Shown in pieces: positions 51,721 through 62,200 of a stretch of 64,000 bases of DNA (its first letter is position 1; each line of letters opens with the position of its first letter). The translations under genes were made by a program, and so were the position numbers. The DNA comes from Phylloscopus collybita (lineage: Eukaryota; Chordata; Aves; Passeriformes; Phylloscopidae). The stretch spans positions 60,734,001 through 60,798,000 of the forward strand of contig JAJNNQ010000006.1 in NCBI GenBank assembly GCA_027886175.1, given 5' to 3'. The notes under the pieces are model-generated. The model searched no databases, was not told where the DNA came from, and saw only the letters and a list, made by a program, of their open reading frames with translations.

Positions 51721-53239
51721 GATTGTTCCCCAAAACCCCAAATCCATGCCAGTGACTCCATAAAGGCTGCCAGGACCTCTCTGGGTTGTTCCCTGTCTTG
51801 GGTTCAGTGCAGGATGTCCCCAGCAGTTTGTGTTCCATCCCCAGCTGTCAAACCAGCTGGGGCAGTGTTCTTTATCCCTGCCAGGACCCACCCTCCCCCC
51901 AGGGCTATCTGCTGTCCAGGGGCCATCCAGGCTCACTGCAGGGCTGATCCAATTCCAGCAGCCCATGGGGAGAGGCTCCAGCCAGGGGAGGAGCCCAGCA
52001 TTCCCAGCTGGATCCAAGCTGGGATCCAGAGCCCCAGGGCAGCCTGTGTGCTCTGCATTCCCAGAGGGAGCCAGAGCCAGCTCAGCACCCCTGGAGCTTC
52101 AGAGGGAGCTGCACCCTGCTCCAGGATCATCTCTGCTGCACCAGAGCCACAGCTGGCACTGCAGGAGGGCTGGGCTGGGCTGCTCCCAGCACCCTGACCA
52201 ACAACAGGCTGGCAGCTGTGCTCTGACCCTGTCGGGGTTTTCTTTTTGTTTGGTTGGGTTTTTTGTACTGATACATTTTTATTTTCCTTGTAAAGAACTG
52301 TTCTTCCTATTCCCATATCTTTCCCTGAGAGCCCCTTAATTTCAAAATTATAATAATTCAGTGAGAGGGGGTTTGCATTCTCCATTTCAAAGGAGGCTCC
52401 TGCTTTCCTTAGCAGACACCTGCCTTTCCAAACCAGGACATTCCTTCAGCCAGAGTTTCTGCTGGATATGCAGTGCTGGGAATGTGTCAGCTCAGCCCAT
52501 GGCTAATCCATGCTCTGCTGATTGGAGACTCTGTAGTGCCAATTCCTCCTGGGAAGCTCTCTGGATTCACTGAGCAGGAGAGGCCGTGCTCTGTTCATCT
52601 CATCTCACATCTCATCCTGCTGTGTCTTCCTCCTGGGAGAACTCTTCCCTGTAAAACCCTGTTTGCTTCTTCACCACATGGTAAGAAGCCTGAAATGACC
52701 AGTTTGTGGAACAAAATGAAGCAAAGTGGATGGAAATTGCCTGGAAGGATGGAAGTCTGGAGTAGAGGGGAGTTTCTGCTCAGTTGGCTTTGCTTTAGGG
52801 AATGCTGTCACCTGCTGGCAGGAGAGTAAGAAATCCAAGTTTTGTGGCAAAAAAAGAACTTCCCATCCCAGAGGGGGAAAAAAAAATCACAAAAACCCCT
52901 CTCAATTAAAACCCAGCCTGGAAAATGAGGCATTCTTGGGTAAGAAGGGTCCTCCTTGGGCTGAGGGTCCTGCACAGCAATTCCCAAAGACACCAAACTC
53001 CCTCCCAGCTTCCCTCCCATCCACTTATTCCCCTCAAACACCGTTTTTGTCTCCTTCTCCAGCCTCTCTCCCCATCCCAGCTCCAATTAATCCATTCCTG
53101 TCCCTCTTCCCCTCCCAGCCTCCATTTCCATGGCCACCCCTCCCCTCCTTTTTCAACAATTTCCCACCTTCCATGTGGCCAGAGGAAACCAGGAGCTCTC
53201 CCAGGGCAGGGACATCCCGAACCTGCCTGACATCCACGA

Positions 53240-53400
53240 TTTCCATTTCTCCCAGGGAGCTCTGAGAGATGTGGCACTGCCAAAAACTGTCCCTGTGCTG
53301 GGCACTCGAGGGCTGTGGCCAGTTTAGATTGGATAACAGGAAAAAAAATTTCCTTCCTGGAAAAGGGAAGGTGCCCAGGGAAGTGGTGGAATCACTGATG
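53240..53400 (+). mobile_element. CR1 fragment, degraded
   Basis: Weak CR1 similarity around tggataacaggaaaaaa and gtgcccagggaagtggtgga. Confidence 0.5.
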
Positions 53401-53796
53401 TCATTTAATTCCTGGCATTTTGTCAGCACATAACTCATCTGCCTCTTCTTCAGCATCCTGCAGCTGCCAGAGCAGAAAACACCCAGAGTTCCCTGAAAAG
53501 TTTTTTTTTTCCTTGATTAATTTGATGATCTTTATGTTATTTCTTTGATAACAACGTTCATATAAACACAGGGAATGTGCAGACAAAATACAGAATCCGT
53601 GGGCAAGGATCGAGCAAATTTTGACCAGAGGGCAGTGGTTAATTAGTGACAAGATAAATTAATATTGACAGCTGAGTAGTTAAAAATTGAAACTTCAACA
53701 GCACAGGAGCACAAGGTCTGGCTGTCTCAAAATTAACCATTATTATACAGCAAAAAGGCTTTCCAGGAACAAGAAAATCATGAATCCTCGCCCAGC

Positions 53797-54846
53797 TAAA
53801 AAGTTACAAGATCTGGTTGAAACCCATCTGAAAAACTGCAAAATCCACTTGAAACCCATCTAAAAAAGTGCAAATTCTATTTGAAACCCATCTGAAAAAT
53901 TGCAATTTGTTTGAAACCCATCTAAAAAATGACAATTTCTGGTTGAAACCCATCTAAGAAAGTGCAATTTCTATTTGAAACCCATCTGAAAAATTTCAAC
54001 TAGAAATTGCAATTTCTATTTGAAACTCATGTAAAAAATTGCAAATTCTATTTGAAACCCATGTGAAAAATTGCAATTTCTATTTGAAACCCATCTGAAA
54101 AATTGCAATTTGTTTGAAAACCATCTAGAAAATTACAATTTCTGGTTGAAACCCATCTAAGAAAGTGCAATTTCTATTTGAAACCCATCTGAAAAATTGC
54201 AATTTCTATTTGAAACCCATGTAAAAAATTTCAACTAGAAACTGCAATTTCTATTTGAAACCCATCTGAAAATCTGCAAAATCCACCTGACACCCACATA
54301 AAAAATTGCAAAATCCATTTGAACGCCATCTGGAAAATTTCAATTTCTATTTGAAACCCATGTAAAAAATTGCAAATTCTATTTGAAACCCACCTAAAGA
54401 GTTGCAAAATCTACTTGAAACCCATGTAAAAAAATGCAAATTTTATTTGAAACCTATGTAAAAAATTGCAAATTCTATTTGAAACCCATGTAAAAAATTG
54501 CAATTTCTATTTGAAACCCATCTGAAAATTTGCAAAATCCACTTGAAACCCAGGTAAAAAATTGCAAAATCCATTGAAACCCATCTGGAAACTTGCAATT
54601 TCTATTTGAAACCCATGTAAAAAAATTACAATTTCTATTTGAAAGCAATCTGGAAAATTGCAATTTCTATTTGAAACCCATGTAAAAATTTGCAATTTCT
54701 ACTTGAAAGCAATTTGAAAAATCGCAATTTCTATTTGAAACCCATCTGAAAATTTGCAAATTCTATTTGAAACCCACCTAAAAAGTTGCAAAATCCACTC
54801 GAAACCCATGTAAAAAACCTGCAATTTTTATCTGAAACCCCTGGTG
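53797..54846. repeat. 32-bp AT-rich minisatellite, about 31 units
   Basis: The unit is close to ttgaaacccatctgaaaaat followed by tgcaatttctat. About 31 units are counted; most are 32 bases, a few 30, and two are extended by an aactagaa insert (near 53998 and 54232). Variant units recur in the same order, showing higher-order duplication. Confidence 0.93.
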
Positions 54847-56100
54847 CAGTTACCTCAAAATCCCTGTGGAACAAAGCCTGCCCAGTTCAGTGGCTCACAG
54901 AAATATTTGGATTTTAAGGTTGGGATGTCCACATGGGTTTGTTTTGTTGTTTTTTTTTTTTGAGGAGCAAGAGATTTTAACCATGGTGTAATTCTAGAAG
55001 GAATAGAAACAATTATTTTGGAGAGAATGGATAGATATTAAAAAAAAAAAGCAGAATTAGGACACAAAGATCATCTTTTTAAAGATCTATGAGCAAGCCA
55101 AAGAAATAAATGCAAGAATTAACTCTTTATAATTCTTCCCTAGAAGAAAACCCAGGTTTAATTAAGTCTAATGAAGATCCATCCTCATCACAGCGAGAAA
55201 ACAAAGATCCCATCCAGTTTCCTACAACTTTTTGCTTGTTAATTGTTGAAAATTAATTGGAGGCAAGAGTTCATTTGCCTGAAGGACTGACAGAGGTGTT
55301 TGTTAATGTTTCCTCCCTGGGAGATTTTTGTGAGGCACTTCTGGAACATTTGTATTTCTGCTTTTATGAAGTATTAAATGCTAAAAAGGAATTCGAGGTG
55401 TAGAAGTTTCCCATCCACTGGGTTGTGTTTTATTGGCTAAGGGAGATAAGTTGGGGAAAAAAAGGGGAAATTTCAATGTGCACACTCAAATCCTGCTGCC
55501 TCAGGAAAATCTCACACCTGCATTTCTTTTTTAAGTCCAGAAATTAAACTTCTGCTGTTTCACTCCTACAGCAGCTCTTCTTCCTTTTGCTTTCTTGCTT
55601 CTTGCAGTTCCCACCTCTGCTTCCACATGCCAGTCCTGAGCTTTGCTGCTGTGTTCAGAGTGCATCAGCTCCAGCCCACAGCTACTGAGGAGTATTTTAC
55701 ACAAGAAAAATCAAACAAAATGTTGGAATGACACAATTCCCTCTTTTTTTTAGGTCCTGGACCACATCAAATCTTATGAATGCATTCGATTCTTTCTGCC
55801 AGACAGTTACTGGAAGACAAAATGCTTTCTAAACATGGATTTAGGGACTCTGATGGAGACTCACAGCTTACTGGATGGATTTTTAATCCCCAGATTTCCC
55901 TGATTTCCTTTTTCTTGAAGTCACTTCCCAACTATTCCTCCTGCTGCAGAACCACATTCCTGAAACCTGGGTCAGCTTCTTCACAGTTCCCCATCAAATA
56001 TGCACAGGGAACTTGAACTGGGAACTGAGGGTTGAATTGTTGCAAAAAGAAATGCACTCAGGGGTGGCTGCTTTGACTCCAGGCTGTGAGGGGTCTGCTC
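54847..56100. other. CHAF1B 3' flank
   Basis: AT-rich; no gene or repeat family recognised between the 32-bp minisatellite and the CHAF1B poly(A) signal. Confidence 0.5.
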
Positions 56101-56104
56101 AGCC

Positions 56105-56110
56105 TTTATT
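56105..56110 (-). terminator. CHAF1B: CHAF1B poly(A) signal overlapping the stop codon
   Basis: On the - strand the last codons read AAC AAA TAA followed by AGG, so AATAAA spans the last sense codon and the stop. A T-rich stretch lies about 40-55 bases downstream (around 56048-56060) and could serve as the downstream element. The 3' UTR would then be only about 15-30 bases. Confidence 0.6.
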
Positions 56111-56227
56111 TGTTGGACTCACAGCTGGTTTGGTCTCCAGCAGGTGAAGGAGGGGACAATTCCTCAGTCCTGGCACGTTTGGGTGCTGGGGGAGCTTGCA
56201 GGCTCTCATCAGATGGCAATGGTTTCT
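56106..56227 (-). CDS. CHAF1B: CHAF1B terminal coding exon
   Basis: Acceptor CTTCCAG opens the exon. It encodes KPLPSDESL, a basic PKRAR cluster like human LKRPR, an acidic and Pro-rich tail, and ends ...CESNK with TAA. The TAA lies inside an AATAAA signal. Confidence 0.9.
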
Positions 56228-59200
56228 CTGGAAGAAGCAGACAGGAAAATAATTTCAAATTAATAAATTCAGATTTTAAAAAACAACAACAACCACCCAA
56301 CCCTGGTCTGAGAGAGTCCAGCACCTGCAACAACATGAAGCTGGAAGTATAAAAGTCTTTAAAAGCTGGAAAACATCACACCCATGAATTTATCCTTGGT
56401 TTCACTGCTATAAAACTGTAAGGACAGTCACAATCAGCTGCTCCAGGGCAGGGAAAACACATTTCATATTGCCCAAAGCACCTTCTGATGTGTTCAGACA
56501 CATCAGAACAACGAAGAAGCTTCAGAATTTGCAATTAGAGTGAGGATTTTTTTACAATATGAATCTAGAATGGAAAAATCTGACTGGGAAAAGACTTGGC
56601 TGGCATTAAGAGCCACAAAAACTCACCATGTTCCTGTTCTGAGGAAGTGGGGAGGGGAGCTGGATCTGGATATGCAGAGGTTGGGGTGTCAGGCTTCAAG
56701 GAAATCAAGTTTATTCTCCTTTAAAAGAGCAGAAACAGTGAAATTGCTTTACAGACATCATTTCCACGAGGTATTTCCCTTCAAGATTTAATTCATGTAC
56801 AGTCAGTTAACTGCAAAGGTAGTTCAGATAGATTTTACTGCACGTTTCCCCTTCTTTTTACAAGCTGAGTGGAGCATTATCCACTTCCAACCCCCTGCCA
56901 TGGGCAGAGCCACCTTCCACTGCAGCAGGGTGCTCAGAGCCCTGATGCAATCAATATCTGGATTATTAGCAATTCCTAAAAAAGACCATCTCTTAGGAAG
57001 TCACCTAATCAATGTTTTTAAGTCCCACACTTAAAGGCCCTGTCTAGACTTGCACTCTTCTTAAAATACTCTTTGGCAGAAGGGTGTTTAAACAGTTCTT
57101 GGCAGCTGAAGGCTTCAGGTACCATTTCTGTACAGCAAATGGGACCTGAAGACAGAATCCCAGGATATTCTGAACTGGAAGGGACCCACAAGGATCAAAG
57201 TCCAACTCCTGACCAAGACAAGACACCTTCTGTTGTGAAGGGTCAGGTGAATTTGCTGCCTCACATTTCAGGCAGAATAAAAACTCCACATTTAGGAGAC
57301 ATTTTGACCTCTCATTTGCAACATAACAAAAAAAAAACCCCAAACAAACTCCACATAAAGAGAGGGCTTCCACTCAGAGCCAGGGCTGGGAATTTGTATG
57401 CAAAGCTCAGCCTTTAAATGCAGCACAAGGCACAGCTTGTCTTGGCCCCTGCACTGATGACTGGAAGGGGCATCAGAAATCTTACCTGGGTGTTTTGAAA
57501 GAGGGCTGCAGAGTGGTGAGGGTGACCCTCCTGGGCTGGGGGCCTCTGCTGCTCTGAGTGGCTGCCTGGCTGCTTCTCCTCTCCTCTGAGGATGGCACTG
57601 GAATGGTTTTGATGCCAGCAGGGGTGGAAGGAGAGGACACTGGAGCAGTTTTAGTGCCAGCAGGGGTGGAAGGGGATGAGACTGGAGCAGTTTTGGTGCC
57701 AGCAGGGGTGGAAGGAGAGGACACTGGAGCAGTTTTGCTGTCAGCAGGGGTGGAAGGCAGCTCCTTCCCAGTAGCACTGGGGGTTCGGGGTTGCAGTGGG
57801 GGATCCTTGCTGGGAGGGGTCCCTTCTGCCACCTTGGAGCCTGGGGAAATCACTTTGTGGGACTGGCTCTTCTTGGCTTTCTTGTCTGCTGCTGCACCAG
57901 GAGTCCTGACAGGGATCTGGGGCTTTTCCTTCAGGGGCACTCCCAGCTCATCCTCCTCGAAGGTGACGAAGGAGCAGTACCCGTCCGTGGAGGAAATGGC
58001 CAGGAAGGATCCGTCACTGGACCTGTTTAGGATTTATTTTTATTTTTTTTTTCCATTAAAAGCCAAGATTTTACTTCAACCCTCACCCAACTGATTAAGA
58101 GCCATAAATTCTCTGATTTACAGAGCAAAAATGGGATGGGTTGCTGCTCAGACATTGAGTGACCACGTGTGTGTGTGTGTGATAAATGAAATAAAAACCC
58201 AAGGCAAGACTCAAAGTGCTGTGCAGAACTGGACATGGGAAAAAGACAGAAGAAACCTTAGGAATGCAATTCCTTACCATGAAATGTCACTCAGGGTGTG
58301 GTAGTGGATGTTGGAGACATAACCAAAGGGGAAGGACTGCTCAGTGTCATAAAACAGCACAGAATCTTCTGAAGCAACAGCAAATACCAATCGATAGGGG
58401 AGGTTGAACAGGGCAGGGGGGGATTTGGGGCTGATTTCATCTGCAGAGAAATGAACAGGGAGAGTCCTCTTGTATTTATTGCAAGATAGTGACTGCACTT
58501 AGCCATTAATTTAAATAAAATCACATCATCAAACAGTATTAACACCGAGCAGACAGCTCTTGAGTGAAAAGTAAAATTTGACATTTCTGTTGTCTGAAAT
58601 TTACTCTTTATTTTCTTAGTTAAAAAGTGGTTTTCTTTCTTCCTGGATTTCTTTCTCCCTCTGGATTGCTACTGGGTTTGGTTTTTTTTTGTAAATTTTC
58701 CCCTCTTATTTTCCAGCATATTTATAGGAACTTTAATATTAAAGTCTCCCTTTAGAGCTACAGAGGCCAACTGCAGGCTCTCATCTCCTTCCTTTGCAAC
58801 ACCATGGATCTAAACTTATGGTGGAAACAGAACAGGTAAATCCTGTAAGGAATACTCCAAATTGAACCTTCAAAGAAAGGAGCCAAGCTCTGCCTTTTCA
58901 CCAGAATAATGTCAGTCTTGTTAAAATATAAACACTCCTGGAGCCACAATAAAGCTGGATTAAATAAGTAAAAAAATAAATTCTTGTGTAACTTCACACA
59001 ATCCTGCCCCCAGCTCAGAATTCCTGTCCTGCCCAGCAACACCAGCACTGCTTCCTTGAATAAACACCAGTGGTTGTAGCAAACTGTTCCACCTCCCTGT
59101 GATGTGGGCAGCTGAGACTAACAGGAATTATTCCACTGCATTGCTGCTCTGGTGCTAAACCAGGTTATTTTATTTTGAGCACAAAATGGTTAACAGGTCA

Positions 59201-62200
59201 AGGAAAATATTTCACAGTGTTCCTGCAGCCTGAGAGGCCGAGGAACAACATTTATCCACTCGACCAACAAGCCACTTGAGGTGAACTCAGGGCCTCAGCA
59301 TCAGGAAACAGCTTCTCAGATGTGGTACAGCACTTGTCTCAGAGCAATGCTGAGGCATAAAACAGTGCCCAGCCACCTCTTTTCCTAGATTTGCTGGGAG
59401 TTCCCACCCCCTGAAGCTTCCCATACCTTCAGCAGAGGCTCCTCTCAGCTCAAAGTACACAGGACAGCAGCGAACAGCCAGAGTTCCCTTGCCAGGACAG
59501 GGCAGGTGACCCACGGGCCTTCAGAGAGAAGCAGGAGTTCAGAAAACAGATTTGCACTATTTGAATGGCTTATTTTTAAATAAAACCAGATTTGTTGGTT
59601 TTTTTGTTTTTTTTTTTTTTTTTAAATCTCACTAAACCCCCTTACCTTTTGAGATTGTTTCTGGAGAAAACATAGGTGGTGTTTGTAACGTTCTCTCCCG
59701 ATTCCACGCAGCCAGCTGCAAAAACAAGAGGTTCCAGCATTACTCATCACCTCAGAGAGCTCCTTGAGCACACACACCTTGTGTCCATAAACAGTCCAAT
59801 TCCTGGGAATTAGGCTCCTCCATAAACATTCTAATTCCCAGGAATTAGGCTTGTCAGTTGGGCGAAAGCTGAACACAACTTTAAAAAAGGCACCCCAAAT
59901 ATTTATTTAGCGCTGGTTTTGTTTCCCTTATGCACTTCACTCCTCCAAAGCTGCTTTTTGATGTTGCCAGCCATCAATAAAAGCAGGGTTTGGACAGGCA
60001 CACACTTGATCCCTCCTTGCAGGGCTGTTTTTACTCTGAATGCAGAATATTCTGAGGGAAGGACCCAAACAGAGACCAGTCAAAAAAAAACAAAACCACT
60101 CATTTTCCTTCGTTTCTGTCTTAAGATTCCTGGTGTTGAGATTTATCCAGCAAAATGCCATAAATGAACAGGGAGAATCCTCTTGTATTTATTGCAAGAC
60201 AGTGACTGCATTTAGCCATTAATTTAAATAAAATCACATCATCAATCAGGATAAACACTGGGCAGACAGCTCTTGAGTGAAAAGTAAAATTTGACATTTC
60301 TGTTGTCTGAAATTTACTCATATTTCTCAAATTTCTCATATATTCTCACTTTTATCACAGGAGAAAGTTGATGTTGTGGATTGTTAATGGGGAGTACTGT
60401 GGAGTTTCTATTTTTTTTTCAATAGGGAGAATGAAGGAATGGCTTAATTAGGATCAATCAGCATTCCTGAGATGTAGGAATTATTAAAGAACATTTAAAT
60501 TAAGATAGAATAGGGAAGGGGCTGAGCCTGGAGCAAAGGAGGCTCAGGGGGGCCCTGGTGGCTCTGCACAACTCCCTGCCAGGAGGGGACAGCCGGGGGG
60601 GTCGGGCTCTGCTCCCAGGGCACAGGGACAGGAGGAGAGGGAACGGCCTCAGGCTGGGCCAGGGGAGGCTCAGATTAGAGACTAAAAAGCAAATTTCCCT
60701 GCCAGAGTGCTCAGGCACTGAAACAAAGCCAGTGGGGCATTTCTGGTGTCAGATGTGTGGCCTCAGCAGGGCAGGGATTGTCCCTCTGTGCTCCAGGGCT
60801 GTGTCCAGCTGTGGCTCCTGCAGGAGAGCCCTGGAGGGGCTGCAGCGTGTCCAGGGCAGGGCAGGGAGCTGGGGAAGGGGCTGGAGCCCCAGGAGGGGCT
60901 GAGGGAGCTGGGGAAGGGGCTGAGCCTGGAGAAAAGGAGGCTCAGGGGGGCCCTGGTGGCTCTGCACAACTCCCTGCCAGGAGGGGACAGCCGGGGGGGT
61001 CGGGCTCTGCTCCCAGGGCACAGGGACAGGAGGAGAGGGAACGGCCTCAGGCTGGGCCAGGGGAGGCTCAGCTGGGCCAGCAGCAGGAATTTCCCCATGG
61101 AAAGGGTGCTCAGGCCTTGGCAGGGGCTGCCCAGGGAGCTTTGCAGTGCCCAGCCCTGGAGGTGTCACCTGGAGGTGGCACTCAGGGTGACAAGGTGGGC
61201 ACGGGGCACAGCTTGGATTCCATGACCTTGGGAATCTTTTCCATCCTCAGTGACACAAGCCAAGTGACAGGAGATGTCCCCACACCTGGAGCGAGCAGGT
61301 AGGAGCCATCAGGAGTGAAGCTGAGCCTGCGGAAAAACGACTTCATGCTGTCATCGTGGAACATCCGGAAGCTCCTCGCCTGCAACACGGAAAACAGGAT
61401 CGTGGATGAGGCCAGGGATGTGCCCAGCTGCAACCCCAGCGAGACAAAACATCCACTTGGGACACTCCAGCCTGATGGAACTTTGGAAATAAAACCTTTT
61501 AAAAGCCGTGGTTCCCTTCAAGCTCTCTGTAAATTCTTCACAGCTAAGGAAAATAATCCTTGATCCCGCTCGAGCTGCAAAGGAAAACACGCCCAGAGCT
61601 GTCACCTTAAGCCAGCCATCAAAAAACAGTCATAACCTGGAGAACAACATCATTTAACAGCCAGTGTTGCTCAGGCATTTCATTCTAAGCCCAGGATTAG
61701 AGGCTGAAAGAGAGCTTCTCTCATGGCAGAGTGCCTGCTCTCAGGGCTGTTCTTGGGTGTCTGTAAAACTCTTACAAATGTTTTCCCCCCACAAAAGAAA
61801 AGGAGTGAAGAGAAGGGATTAAGAAAGTTACAGCCAGCTTGGAGGTGTTATTTTATTATCACTTAGAGCTGTTTGGGAGGAGAAAAAAAAGCTCTTTGTT
61901 TTCCCTCTTAGGGTTAGAATTTCCTAAATTATCCCCTAATTCATATTTTTCTTCAAATTCTAACTACCTCCTTGAAAATTCCAGGCTGTTACCTTTAAAA
62001 TATTATTACCATGTCACATCCATTACTACTGCCAGGTATGTTTGAAGTTTTTCATGTTAAGAACTATTTTTTCCACACTATATTTTAAATTTTTACAACC
62101 AATGGATTGTGTTACTGCTTTCATCAGCAAGAAATTTTGGGGATGTGGTTTCGGGGTGAGGATGGTGGGAATGGGTGAGAGTGAAGGTCTCTTCCAACCT

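Noticed and set aside
53797..54846. CRISPR-like array of regularly spaced repeats
   Set aside because: Units are contiguous variants without unique spacers, in a vertebrate context; a minisatellite.
57558..58094. 178-residue + strand frame opposite CHAF1B
   Set aside because: Shadow of the CHAF1B exon; its repeat is the reverse of the coding minisatellite.
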